This document shows positions 8,789 through 17,383 of a DNA stretch of 64,000 nt, piece after piece. Within the stretch, counting starts at the first letter, position 1. Each line of letters opens with the position of its first letter. Under the pieces are notes generated by a model. It ran no database searches. It was given only the letters and a program-made list of their open reading frames with translations, and was not told the origin of the DNA. Source of the DNA: Lachnoclostridium edouardi (lineage in GTDB: Bacteria; Bacillota; Clostridia; Lachnospirales; Lachnospiraceae); NCBI RefSeq assembly GCF_900240245.1, contig NZ_OESQ01000001.1, forward strand, positions 645,506 through 709,505. The letters run 5' to 3'. The translations under genes were made by a program, and so were the position numbers.

Positions 8789-10172
8789 TCCTAAGCCCCT
8801 TGGGATAGTGATTTTTTAAAATAGTTCCAGACTGCTTGGCCCAGCCCAGAGAGCAGCCCTCCAAAGTCATTAAGGTCCATCCCTTTTCTCCCGGTTTTTG
8901 TATAGACTCTCCTCTTAAATAAGCCTTTGCTTCCTCCAGGCTCAGCCTGCATACTTTTGCCGCCTTTGTTTCGTCCAAATACATAGCCAGGCCGTGAGCC
9001 GGCTCAATTCTGTTCTTTTTTATACTTCCCAGATGAAGCCCCGGGCGGAGAATCTTCATCCCTTTTATGGTTCCCATGTCCTCTGGCAAAAGATATATTT
9101 GATACCCAAACTGTATGTAGTTTTTTCTGTTTAACAATTCCTTAGCTTCCGGGCAGATTTGTTCTAATAATTCCTTTAAACCTTTTAAAATTGCTTTTTC
9201 TTTTATGATTCCCTTTTCTTCCTGCCTTACAGACTTTTTTCCCTCACAATCCTTTTTCCTGAGAACAGCCAGAAAATGCCCCTCCCCTTCTGCTAAGTGG
9301 GGCCATATGCGAAAAGTATTTTTCAGCTGAAGATTTTCATTTTTGCTCCACTCCGGCCGCCCCTGTGAAAGTCCGTCAGGTACAGAATCTTGCTGTTCTA
9401 CATAAAAATCTTCATGTGATTCTAAAAAGCTTTCTATGGTCTGCTCGTTTTCTTCTGGTGAGAACGTACAGGTAGAATATACCAGCCGTCCCCCTGGCTG
9501 CAGCATTCTGGCCCCATTATCTAAGATCTCTAACTGCCTTTTGGCGCAAAGAGTTACATGGTCAGGGCTCCACTCCTTCCTTGCCGTCTCATCTTTTCTA
9601 AACATACCTTCTCCGGAACAGGGGGCGTCCACAACAATCTTATGGAAAAATTCGGGAAACTCCTTTGCCAGCTTTCCAGAATCTTCATTGGAAACCACCA
9701 CATTTCCCGCCCCCATACGCTCCATATTCTGAGACAGGATTTTTCCTCTGGCCGGATGTATTTCATTGCTTAAAAGAAATCCTTCCCCCATCATCATAGA
9801 GGCAATATGGCTGCTTTTTCCTCCTGGAGCGGCGCACAAATCCAGAACCCGCTCTCCCGGCTTAGGGTCTAAAAGAGCCGCCACAGCCATGGCGCTAGGC
9901 TCCTGGATATAATATAGGCCTGCATAATGGTAAGGATGACGTCCTGGCCTGCATTCCTCCCTGTAATAATACCCGTCCTTTGCCCAGGGCACCGGCTCCA
10001 TCTGAAACATGGAAATTACATCCTGTCTGATTCCTTCTTTTGCGCCCTTTTCTTTTAAATAATTTATTCTCAGCCCATAAGCCCGCTGTTTTTCATAGCT
10101 GTCTCTAAATAAGCTGTACTCTGTTCCTAAAAGCTGTTTCATTTTATCTTCAAACTCCAAGGGCAACACCAT
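8760..10172 (-). CDS. RsmF/RsmB-type rRNA cytosine-C5 methyltransferase
   Basis: A 470-residue NOL1/NOP2/Sun family enzyme. The SAM-binding motif DLCAAPGGKSSHIA (about residue 110), the catalytic VDAPCSGEGMFR and the second catalytic cysteine in YSTCTFSPEENE are all present. The C-terminal part has an RsmF-like accessory (PUA-like) region ending in GLRIMGFQSQEG. It makes m5C in rRNA (or tRNA). GGGAGG precedes the ATG. The 3' end overlaps the convergent RluA-type gene by 29 bases, so the two RNA modification genes face each other. Confidence 0.92.
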   Translation of the reverse strand: MVLPLEFEDKMKQLLGTEYSLFRDSYEKQRAYGLRINYLKEKGAKEGIRQDVISMFQMEPVPWAKDGYYYREECRPGRHPYHYAGLYYIQEPSAMAVAALLDPKPGERVLDLCAAPGGKSSHIASMMMGEGFLLSNEIHPARGKILSQNMERMGAGNVVVSNEDSGKLAKEFPEFFHKIVVDAPCSGEGMFRKDETARKEWSPDHVTLCAKRQLEILDNGARMLQPGGRLVYSTCTFSPEENEQTIESFLESHEDFYVEQQDSVPDGLSQGRPEWSKNENLQLKNTFRIWPHLAEGEGHFLAVLRKKDCEGKKSVRQEEKGIIKEKAILKGLKELLEQICPEAKELLNRKNYIQFGYQIYLLPEDMGTIKGMKILRPGLHLGSIKKNRIEPAHGLAMYLDETKAAKVCRLSLEEAKAYLRGESIQKPGEKGWTLMTLEGCSLGWAKQSGTILKNHYPKGLRIMGFQSQEG

Positions 10173-10249
10173 ATTTTTTCCTCCCTGTCCAATGATTTCT
10201 ATTATGATATATTAATTTTTCTCCATACTAAGCGTTAGAGGTGATCATT

Positions 10250-10813
10250 ATGTTGCTGAATTTATTAGCATACGCAGTAATTCCTATCTATACTTTAGTT
10301 TTCACATACAAAACAAACTGGTTCTCCACCAATTTTTCTGTAATTGGAAATCTTATGGGCCGCACAAATTTCTTTTTGTGCTGGGGCATTTTAGTAGGCG
10401 GATATTTTTATTTCTCCCTCCACAGAATTATTATGCCCCTTTCTAAGAAAAAACGGGAAACTTTTCTTATTAATGTGGCGTCGTTTCTGCTGTTTTTTGC
10501 AGTAATGATTCCATATCTTCCAGATCAGTTTCCTGTTGCTTCTTTTCTCCATATTTTATTTGCTTTCAGCTCTGCCGCTGTACTGACTTTATGCCTTTTT
10601 TCAATACTATGGAAATTTTGTCAGGCCAACCCGGTTATTTACAGGCCATTTTTCATAGGTTTTCTCATCATTACAGCCTTCTCTGTTTTTTTACTGCTTT
10701 CCTCCGGCATTATAAGCAGCGCCCTGGAAATATTTTTCACTGTGGCCTTTACTGTTTTTGTACGGCTTCTGCTAAAAACTGTAACTGAACAGCTGACTAT
10801 TAGTCCTCTTTAG
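10250..10813 (+). CDS. Hypothetical membrane protein, six predicted helices
   Basis: A 187-residue very hydrophobic protein with about six membrane segments (near residues 2-22, 42-60, 75-95, 100-122, 132-152, 155-175) and short basic loops. Topology and size resemble DUF998-like small integral membrane proteins, but no signature residue allows a firm family call. The start is the ATG at 10250, 6 bases after AGAGGTG; an upstream GTG in frame at 10241 lies inside that site. Divergent from rsmF, it ends with a 14-base overlap into the convergent sulP gene. Function unknown. Confidence 0.7.
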   Translation: MLLNLLAYAVIPIYTLVFTYKTNWFSTNFSVIGNLMGRTNFFLCWGILVGGYFYFSLHRIIMPLSKKKRETFLINVASFLLFFAVMIPYLPDQFPVASFLHILFAFSSAAVLTLCLFSILWKFCQANPVIYRPFFIGFLIITAFSVFLLLSSGIISSALEIFFTVAFTVFVRLLLKTVTEQLTISPL

Positions 10814-12476
10814 CTTTTTTTACAGGCAGCATAGCTTCCGCCTTTGCAAGGGCCGCGTCAATATTAGCGCAGAAGTTTTCCTGTCCCAGCTTTTTGTCAA
10901 AGCCTGCCTTTCTCATTACAGAATAAGGCTGGCTTTGTACATGGGATAACAGCACTGTAATATTTCTGGCTTTACATCTGTCCACAAAGCCGTCCAGGGA
11001 TGTAAGAGCGGCAATATCCATAGAAGGCACGCTGCGCATACGCAGAATAATAACTCTGGTATTTTTTTGGGCTGTAATTCTAAGCAGCTCGTCTACTGTG
11101 GCAAAAAAGATAGGCCCTTCCAGCTCGTATACTAAAGTATGTCTGGGCACCTTTTTATAATGCAGGTTGTCCGCATCGTCCTCCGGTATTTCCTCATAAG
11201 ACCATCCCCGCACAGTAGTAACGTCTGACATTCTGCGCATAAATAAAAAGGCGGAAATCAGAACCCCCATCTCCACTGCAAACAGAAGATCCACCAAAAT
11301 TCCTGAAAAAAAGGTGACTAACATTACCGCCACATCCGATTTAGGGGCATGGCCGATAATAAATACAACTTCCTTCCAGTTAATCATGTTTACAGCTACT
11401 GTAATCAAAATAGCCGATAAGGTGGGAATAGGGATGTAGCCGGCTAACGGCATAAGAAAAATCAAAATAAAAAGCACGCATACGCTGTGGACCATGCCAG
11501 CTACAGGAGTACGGCCTCCGTTTTTAATATTGCTGGATGCCCTGGCCACGGCTCCGGCCACCGGCACTGCTCCAAAGAAGCCGCAAAAAATATTAGCGAT
11601 GCCCTGGGCAATTAACTCCTGGCTGGAATCATGCTGTTCTCCCATTAAGCCGTCTGTCACAACACAGGCCAAAAGGGAGACAATGGCAATTAGAAGGGCC
11701 AGCGTAACAGCTGAAGGCAGCAAATTGGAAATCAATTCTAAACTGATTTCCGGCATGGATGGCCTGGGAAAATGGGAAGGCAGTTCTCCGTAAACACTGC
11801 GTATAGTGGCAACCTCCTTCATATTTCCAAAAAGTACTATAGGAGTTGTAATAAGAATAGCTGCCAGGGAGTTGGGAATCCTGTTTGTAATTTTAGGCAG
11901 CACTAAAAGTATAATAATTGCCATACAGCCTATAGCGGCAGTTCTGTCGTTTAACGTGTGAAGCACCTGGCTGTAAGCCACAAATTTATCCATAACCTTT
12001 ACAGGAATATCTCCCATATCAAGGCCTAAAAACCCTTTGATCTGGCCTGAGAAAATACCCATGGCGATACCGGCTGTAAAGCCTGTTGTAATTGTTCTAG
12101 GAATATATTTTAACAGCATTCCAAAACGCAGCGCTCCCAGAATAATCAGAAAAACACCTGCCATAATGCTGGCTAAGGCTAATCCTGTCAGACCAAAATC
12201 CCGGACAATTGTAAATACTGTCATAACAGTGGCGGCCGTGGCGCCTCCAATATTTACCCTGCTGCCTCCCAACAAAGATACCAGAAATCCTCCTACTATT
12301 GCTGAATACAGTCCTCTCTCCGGACTCATTCCGGAAGCTATGGCCAGAGCTACTGATAAGGGAAAGGCAATTACAGCCACAATCGCCCCGGATATAATAT
12401 CCTTAATCAGCTGCTGTCTTCCGTATCCTTTCATACAAGTCATTATCTTTGGTTTCCACTCACTTTTCACCTTCAT
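10800..12476 (-). CDS. SulP family anion transporter with STAS domain
   Basis: A 558-residue SLC26/SulP transporter. The N-terminal portion carries the sulfate-transporter signature (SGAIVAVIAFPLSVALAIASGMSPERGLYSA). Ten or more membrane helices reach to about residue 420, and a cytosolic STAS domain follows (HTLVYELEGPIFFATVDELL... to about 545). Substrates in this family include sulfate, bicarbonate, C4-dicarboxylates and other anions; the sequence alone does not settle it. The start at 12476 is chosen because AGGGGAG lies directly upstream, though spacing is short. A strong terminator separates it from the DUF6465 gene. Confidence 0.9.
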   Translation of the reverse strand: MKVKSEWKPKIMTCMKGYGRQQLIKDIISGAIVAVIAFPLSVALAIASGMSPERGLYSAIVGGFLVSLLGGSRVNIGGATAATVMTVFTIVRDFGLTGLALASIMAGVFLIILGALRFGMLLKYIPRTITTGFTAGIAMGIFSGQIKGFLGLDMGDIPVKVMDKFVAYSQVLHTLNDRTAAIGCMAIIILLVLPKITNRIPNSLAAILITTPIVLFGNMKEVATIRSVYGELPSHFPRPSMPEISLELISNLLPSAVTLALLIAIVSLLACVVTDGLMGEQHDSSQELIAQGIANIFCGFFGAVPVAGAVARASSNIKNGGRTPVAGMVHSVCVLFILIFLMPLAGYIPIPTLSAILITVAVNMINWKEVVFIIGHAPKSDVAVMLVTFFSGILVDLLFAVEMGVLISAFLFMRRMSDVTTVRGWSYEEIPEDDADNLHYKKVPRHTLVYELEGPIFFATVDELLRITAQKNTRVIILRMRSVPSMDIAALTSLDGFVDRCKARNITVLLSHVQSQPYSVMRKAGFDKKLGQENFCANIDAALAKAEAMLPVKKAKED

Positions 12477-12497
12477 TACTCCCCTGTGCAAGAAAAA

Positions 12498-12521
12498 CCG
12501 CACGCCCAATAGGACATGCGG
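12498..12521 (-). terminator. Intrinsic terminator of the DUF6465 gene
   Basis: On the minus strand CCGCATGTCC and GGGCGTGCGG form a 10-pair stem (two G-U) with loop TATT, followed by TTTTTCTTG. It lies 16 bases after the stop codon of the DUF6465 gene. Confidence 0.85.
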
Positions 12522-12536
12522 CCTGAACTCTTGTTT

Positions 12537-12935
12537 TTATAACTCAATCTTGTAATCGTCTGATCCTTCACCGTTTACTACGTAGTAAGCTACAGATTCC
12601 TCAGGCTTTACATAAATTTCAATAGTCTTAATCTCCACGCCTCTGTGGGATTTTTTAAATGCCTTTTTTGCTGACTCTAAAACCTCTTTTGCTTCAATCT
12701 GCTTTCCTGCATACTCTACATATACAGAAGCTTTTGGATCTGCCTTTTTAGCAGGAGCTTTCTTAGTAGTTTTTGCTCCAGCTGTTGTTTTAGCAGCTGT
12801 CTCCTTTACAGGCGCTTCCTTCGCAGGTGCTTTTACCTCTGCTGTTTCTGCAGCCGGCGCTGTCTGAACTGGCGCAGCAGTCTTCTTCACTGCCTTTGTT
12901 TCTGTGGTTTTTGTTTCTTTCTTTACGGTTGCCAT
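12537..12935 (-). CDS. DUF6465 family protein
   Basis: A 132-residue protein. The first 75 residues are a low-complexity Ala/Lys/Thr/Pro tract, rather like histone H1 tails, and residues 78-132 form a conserved small domain (VYVEYAGKQIEAKEVLESAKKAFK... to YVVNGEGSDDYKIEL). This arrangement is common in Lachnospiraceae as DUF6465; no biochemical role is known. The basic tail could bind nucleic acid, but that is a guess. A clear GAGGAGG site precedes the ATG and a strong terminator follows, so it is probably a single-gene transcript. Confidence 0.75.
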   Translation of the reverse strand: MATVKKETKTTETKAVKKTAAPVQTAPAAETAEVKAPAKEAPVKETAAKTTAGAKTTKKAPAKKADPKASVYVEYAGKQIEAKEVLESAKKAFKKSHRGVEIKTIEIYVKPEESVAYYVVNGEGSDDYKIEL

Positions 12936-13074
12936 AATTACTTCCTCCTCGCAATCCTTGTTAAAATTCTAATCAGTAAACGCCAAGCTGTCTTATTTAT
13001 GCTTAGTGCATTATAAATCTATTCTGATTTTTTGTCAACAAACCTGTCTGAATTCTCTGTTTCTTGTTATAATG

Positions 13075-13698
13075 TTATGGCTTAATAAGCCTGGAGGCAG
13101 ACATCATTTTTTCACAAATTACATACATATTCGTTACATTTCCCACAGCCAGCTTTTCTGTCAGTCCATAATGATTGAGACATGTGCCGCAGGTAAGTAT
13201 TTCTGCTCCCTGGCTTTCTAAAAGCCTTAAATCCTCTAAAGAATCTGAACCTTCCACAGAAAGCTTTGCACCTCCGTTATACAATAAAACTGTCTCCGGG
13301 ATCTCTTCCAGCTCTGTCAGCCCATAAATAAATCCCTTCATCAGAAGTCGGCCTAACACATCATCTCCCTCCCCCATATGGTCTGCGGAAATAACAACTG
13401 CCTTTCCTGCTGTTGCTGCTTCTAAAACTTGTTTTTTCTCCTCTGTTTTACAATCTGTCTCCTTATCACAGCAGGTTTCTTGGTCATTTTTCTTAAATAT
13501 CACCTTATATTCATGTTCTCCCAGCTGGCAAGATTCCGTTTCCACCTTCATATAATTTCCCAGTTTCATTAAATTGGAAACTGCGGCCGTATTATCTACT
13601 AAAACTTCTAACGTGGAATCATCCATATGTTCTAAAGCTTTTTTTGCCTCAATCACCGGTTTAGGACAAGACATTCCTCTTGCATCTACTAATTTCAT
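13075..13698 (-). CDS. yedF: Selenium metabolism protein YedF
   Basis: A 207-residue two-domain protein. The N-terminal TusA/SirA-like fold has the RGMSCPKPVIEAKKAL motif with the conserved CPxP cysteine (about residue 10). A Cys-rich linker (CCDKETDC) and a C-terminal DsrE-like domain (VVISADHMGEGDDVLGRLLMKGF..., ...ILTCGTCLNHYGL) follow. YedF occurs in genomes that use selenium and is thought to act in selenium or sulfur relay; the exact reaction is not settled. No selD or selA is in the window. The ribosome site AAGGAG is about 13 bases from the ATG, a long gap. Confidence 0.88.
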   Translation of the reverse strand: MKLVDARGMSCPKPVIEAKKALEHMDDSTLEVLVDNTAAVSNLMKLGNYMKVETESCQLGEHEYKVIFKKNDQETCCDKETDCKTEEKKQVLEAATAGKAVVISADHMGEGDDVLGRLLMKGFIYGLTELEEIPETVLLYNGGAKLSVEGSDSLEDLRLLESQGAEILTCGTCLNHYGLTEKLAVGNVTNMYVICEKMMSASRLIKP

Positions 13699-13807
13699 TT
13701 TAACTTATATTCTCCTTTTATTCTCCTTCTTTTGGATTTATGATATCATTTTTTTCTTTTTTGTGCTATAGTCAGAAAGAAACTCTTGATGAAAGGCTGG
13801 ATTTTCC

Positions 13808-14707
13808 ATGAAGTTTATAGAAAAACATCCAATGACCATGATTATCACCGGCATTTTTGGCATCTCCCTTTCTGCTATTTTTGTAAAATTTTCAGAAGCT
13901 CCCTCAGCAGTTACCGCCGCTTACAGACTAGTCTGGACGGTTCTCCTTATGTCACCTGTTGCCCTGGGCCAAAAGAAATATAGATCAGAGCTTTTTTCCG
14001 TTAACAAAAAAACCTTATTGCTCTGCGCTGTCAGCGGCATATTTCTGGCTTTTCACTTTTTCTTCTGGTTTGCCTCTCTTAGTCATACCTCTGTAGCCAG
14101 CTCTACAGTAATTGTGTGCACAGAAGTAATCTGGGTGGCCTTAGGATACTGCATATTTATGAAGGGAACTTTGGGATGGAAGGCTGTTCTCATCATACTG
14201 GCTACCTTTTTGGGAAGTATTCTCATCGCCTTTTCTGATTATAACGGCGGGGAAAATCATTTATACGGAGATATTTTATCTCTGGCGGCAGCGGTTTTTG
14301 TGGCTGTATATACATTACTTGGAGGTATAGCCCGCCGCACTATGACCACCACCGCTTATACATACCTTGTATATGTATTTTCAGGTATTACTTTAATCGC
14401 CCTTGTATTGCTCCAGGGACAGTCATTTACAGGCTGGGGCCTTAGCCCTATAATTGTAGGCCTGCTTCTAAGTATTTTTTCTACCTTACTTGGACACAGC
14501 ATATTCAGCTGGTGCTTAAAATACTTTTCACCGGCTTTTGTCTCTGCCTCCAAGCTGTGCGAGCCAGTAGTAGCCGGCTTTATTGCCATGGCGCTTTTTC
14601 AGGAAATTCCGGCGCCTCTGCAGCTTATAGGAAGCGCCGTTATTTTAGGCAGCGTGCTGTACTACTCTTATATTGAAAATAAAGCGCTGCAGAAAAAGAC
14701 TTCTTAG
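13808..14707 (+). CDS. DMT superfamily (EamA) transporter
   Basis: A 299-residue membrane protein with ten predicted helices in two EamA repeats of five (first repeat about residues 10-140, second about 150-290). The family exports metabolites such as amino acids or takes up small compounds; substrate unknown. It stands alone on the plus strand between convergent pts genes and the divergent yedF gene. A hairpin shared with ptsI ends both transcripts. Confidence 0.88.
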   Translation: MKFIEKHPMTMIITGIFGISLSAIFVKFSEAPSAVTAAYRLVWTVLLMSPVALGQKKYRSELFSVNKKTLLLCAVSGIFLAFHFFFWFASLSHTSVASSTVIVCTEVIWVALGYCIFMKGTLGWKAVLIILATFLGSILIAFSDYNGGENHLYGDILSLAAAVFVAVYTLLGGIARRTMTTTAYTYLVYVFSGITLIALVLLQGQSFTGWGLSPIIVGLLLSIFSTLLGHSIFSWCLKYFSPAFVSASKLCEPVVAGFIAMALFQEIPAPLQLIGSAVILGSVLYYSYIENKALQKKTS

Positions 14708-14724
14708 TCTGTCTGCAACGCTTT
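14681..14724. terminator. Bidirectional terminator between DMT gene and ptsI
   Basis: Arms AAAGCG...CGCTTT and GCTGCAG...CTGCAACG with an inner AGAC/GTCT stem, lying across the stop codon of the DMT gene and before the ptsI stop on the other strand. Its outer arms (GCGCTGCA / TCTGCAACGC) match those of the hairpin in the yitT leader. Confidence 0.65.
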
Positions 14725-14732
14725 ACTGAAAC

Positions 14733-16361
14733 TTATCTTCTATCTATTTTTCTCACTTCGTTTCTCACTCTTAAAACCATGGACGGAGACACAGAAAGCT
14801 CGTCCATTCCCATATCTAAGAATTCTCTGATTAAAGACAAATCTGCTCCCAATTCCCCGCAGATGCCTGCCCAAATTCCATTTTTATGAGCATTTTCCGC
14901 CACTAATCTTAACAGGCGCAGCACCGCCGGATGGTGAGGGTCATAAAAATCATCCAGATTGTTGTTCTGACGGTCAATAGCCAGCGTATACTGAGTCAGG
15001 TCGTTAGTTCCAATGCTGAAAAAGTCTACTTCCTTTGCCAGCACGTCGCTCATTACTGCAGCTGCAGGAGTCTCTATCATAATACCCTGTTCAATGTTGC
15101 CGAAAGGAATATTATTGGCAGACAGCTCCTCTTTTACCTCTTCTACAATCTGTTTAATTTTCCTAACTTCTTCCACAGAAATAATCATAGGATACATTAC
15201 TGCAATATTGCCGTAAACACTGGCTCTGAGAATGGCTCTCATCTGTGTTTTAAAGATTTCAGGACGTTTCAGGCAGATACGAATAGCCCGGAAGCCTAAT
15301 GCAGGATTTTCTTCCTGGTCTAAATCAAAGTAATCTACCTTTTTATCAGCTCCAATATCCAATGTTCTGATAATTACCTTTTTTCCTGCCATCAGCTCTG
15401 CCACCTGACGGTAAGCCTGAAGCTGCTCCTCCTCTGTAGGATATGTGTCTCTTCCTAAATACAAAAATTCACTTCTAAACAGGCCAATTCCTCCAGCGTC
15501 ATTGGCCATTACGCTGGCTACGTCTCCCACGCTGCCAATATTTGCATAAATATTAATTTTCTGGCCGTCTAAAGTAATATTCTCTTTGCCCTTTAACTGC
15601 TGAAGCAGCTTCGTTTTTTCCTCTTCCTCCTGGATTTTTGCCGCAGCCGCCTTTTCAGTCTCCTGGTCCGGCTCCACAATTACCTGGCCTTTGGAACCAT
15701 CTACAATGCCTATTTTTCCGTTAACGCTGCTGTCTAAAGGAATATTAACTCCCACAACAGCAGGAATATTCATCATTCTGGCTAAAATAGCAGTGTGTGA
15801 ATTGGCTGAACCATGTACGGTGACAAAAGCCAGAACCTTATCTTTATCTAACTGAACAGTTTCACTGGGGGTCAGATCGTCAGCCACAATAATAACCGGC
15901 TGGTCAAAATTCAGGCCATTTCCTCCTGCGCCGCTAAGCACGTTAATTAAGCGTTCAGATATGTCTTTTACATCAACAGATCTGGCCTTCATGTATTCAT
16001 CATCCATTTCTGCAAACATCTGAGAAAAATTATCTCCGGTGGTGGCTACTGCATATTCTGCATTCACCTCCTGAGTTCTCACAATATTTTCAATGGACTC
16101 TAAATAATCGTCATCCTCCATCATCATCTGATGTACTTCAAAAATAGCCGCGTTGGCTTCTCCCACTTCTTTCAGCGCCTTATCATACAAGCCCTGAAGC
16201 TGCGCAAGCGCCTCTTCCTTTGCTTCCTCAAAACGCTTCATCTCAGCGTCTGCATCTTTGATGCGGGTTCTCTTTACAAGATTATCTTTCTTCTGGAACA
16301 CTGCCAGCTTGCCCATAGCAGTGCCCCTGAATACTGGTTTTCCAAAATACTTTTCCATCAT
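14733..16361 (-). CDS. ptsI: PTS enzyme I (phosphoenolpyruvate-protein phosphotransferase)
   Basis: A 542-residue cytosolic enzyme that takes phosphate from PEP and passes it to HPr. The HPr-binding N-domain is followed by the phosphohistidine site GSANSHTAILAR (about residue 188) and the C-terminal PEP-binding TIM barrel with GLFRSEFLYLGRD, the metal-binding IMIETPAA region and FSIGTNDLTQY. Somewhat shorter than the usual 570. AGGAG lies 8 bases before the first ATG. It is the last gene of crr-ptsH-ptsI, 17 bases after ptsH. Because these are general PTS proteins, they should feed sugar-specific EII complexes encoded elsewhere. Confidence 0.95.
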   Translation of the reverse strand: MMEKYFGKPVFRGTAMGKLAVFQKKDNLVKRTRIKDADAEMKRFEEAKEEALAQLQGLYDKALKEVGEANAAIFEVHQMMMEDDDYLESIENIVRTQEVNAEYAVATTGDNFSQMFAEMDDEYMKARSVDVKDISERLINVLSGAGGNGLNFDQPVIIVADDLTPSETVQLDKDKVLAFVTVHGSANSHTAILARMMNIPAVVGVNIPLDSSVNGKIGIVDGSKGQVIVEPDQETEKAAAAKIQEEEEKTKLLQQLKGKENITLDGQKINIYANIGSVGDVASVMANDAGGIGLFRSEFLYLGRDTYPTEEEQLQAYRQVAELMAGKKVIIRTLDIGADKKVDYFDLDQEENPALGFRAIRICLKRPEIFKTQMRAILRASVYGNIAVMYPMIISVEEVRKIKQIVEEVKEELSANNIPFGNIEQGIMIETPAAAVMSDVLAKEVDFFSIGTNDLTQYTLAIDRQNNNLDDFYDPHHPAVLRLLRLVAENAHKNGIWAGICGELGADLSLIREFLDMGMDELSVSPSMVLRVRNEVRKIDRR

Positions 16362-16378
16362 TTAATAATCTCCTAACT

Positions 16379-16636
16379 TTACAGATTATCCTGGAAGAAC
16401 TTTTCCACTGCTGGTCCTGCAGTTTCTTCATCCTCTCCTTCCACAGTCACTGTAATCTCATGGCCGCATTTTACTCCCAGGCTCATTACAGCCATCAGCT
16501 TTTTGGCATCCACTGTCCTTCCCTCTTTTTCAATACTTACCTTGCTTTCATACTGCTTTGCTTCCTTAACCAGAAGTCCTGCCGGTCTTGCATGAATTCC
16601 TAACTCATCCTTAACTGTGTAATGAAACTGATACAT
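16379..16636 (-). CDS. ptsH: PTS phosphocarrier protein HPr, lacking Ser46
   Basis: An 85-residue HPr. The phosphoryl-accepting histidine is at position 15 in GIHARPAG, as in all HPr. At position 46, where Firmicutes HPr normally has the serine phosphorylated by HPr kinase (KSIMGVMSLG), this protein has lysine (DAKKLMAVMSLG). By sequence it can carry phosphate but should not be a target of HprK/CcpA-type catabolite control at that site; Ser52 is the nearest serine. AGGAGG precedes the start. Its place between crr and ptsI says it is the carrier of this enzyme I. Confidence 0.93.
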   Translation of the reverse strand: MYQFHYTVKDELGIHARPAGLLVKEAKQYESKVSIEKEGRTVDAKKLMAVMSLGVKCGHEITVTVEGEDEETAGPAVEKFFQDNL

Positions 16637-16671
16637 AATCTTTTCCTCCTGCTTACTTTTTTTATTTAAAT

Positions 16672-17175
16672 TTATTTTTTGTATGTGATCATCACTGTTT
16701 CTTTTGCTGTAACCGGGCCTGTAGTCATTTTCACTTCCCGCACGTCATCCATATTAGTAATCAATATAGGGGTAATAGTATTATATCCCTTTTCCTTTAA
16801 TAATTCTAAATCTACTTCTGCCAGCAAATCTCCTGCTTTTACAGTCTGATCTTTTTTTACGTGGCATGTAAAGCCTTCACCGTTAAGAGCTACTGTTTCC
16901 AGCCCAATGTGAATTAAAACCTCAGCTCCCTCCTCTGCTTCAATTCCATATGCATGTTTGGAAGGAATCAGGCTGACAATCTTTCCATTTACAGGGCTGT
17001 AGATCTTTCCATCCTCCGGAATCAGGGCAACGCCGTCTCCCAGCATCTTCTGGGAAAATACAGGGTCAGGAACTTCCTCAACAGGAACTGTCTTGCCGCT
17101 TTGAATTGCCAGCAGCCGGCCCTCTTTTGGCGCTGCAGACTCTTCCTCTTTTTTTCCAAATAATTTTTTAAACAT
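16672..17175 (-). CDS. crr: PTS glucose-type EIIA (Crr-like)
   Basis: A 167-residue stand-alone EIIA of the glucose family. The phosphorylated histidine lies in VLIHIGLETVAL (about residue 97 after the corrected start), and the partner histidine in KHAYGIEAE. The start is set at 17175 (MFKKLFGKKEEE) because AGGAGG lies 7 bases upstream; the longer frame begins with 26 unlikely residues. The N-terminal tail is Lys/Glu-rich. It leads the crr-ptsH-ptsI operon and has a good promoter 54 bases upstream of the start. A soluble EIIA may serve several EIIBC proteins elsewhere. Confidence 0.93.
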   Translation of the reverse strand: MFKKLFGKKEEESAAPKEGRLLAIQSGKTVPVEEVPDPVFSQKMLGDGVALIPEDGKIYSPVNGKIVSLIPSKHAYGIEAEEGAEVLIHIGLETVALNGEGFTCHVKKDQTVKAGDLLAEVDLELLKEKGYNTITPILITNMDDVREVKMTTGPVTAKETVMITYKK

Positions 17176-17228
17176 TTTTCTTCCTCCTATTTCTTGATTA
17201 TTGTACAAAAAACAGTTTATATACAGGT

Positions 17229-17257
17229 ATAATAGCACACTGTTATATCTCATGCAA
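17229..17257 (-). promoter_or_regulatory. Promoter of crr-ptsH-ptsI
   Basis: On the minus strand TTGCAT (17252-17257), 17 bases, TATTAT (17229-17234), placed 54 bases before the crr ATG. No cre-like palindrome was noticed near it. Confidence 0.55.
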
Positions 17258-17351
17258 ATAAAATTGTCGTTTTTTTCACAACCTTATGGTTTCTATACAA
17301 AGGCCCATTTAATCTGGCCCTGCTCCTGACGCAGCTGAAGCTGAAAATAAT

Positions 17352-17376
17352 AGGAGCGCCGCAAAACAGCGCTCCT
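17352..17376 (-). terminator. Terminator of the polyamine operon
   Basis: An 8-pair perfect stem AGGAGCGC / GCGCTCCT just after the nspC stop (17384), followed on the minus strand by a modest U-rich stretch. Confidence 0.6.
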
Positions 17377-17383
17377 TTGTAAT

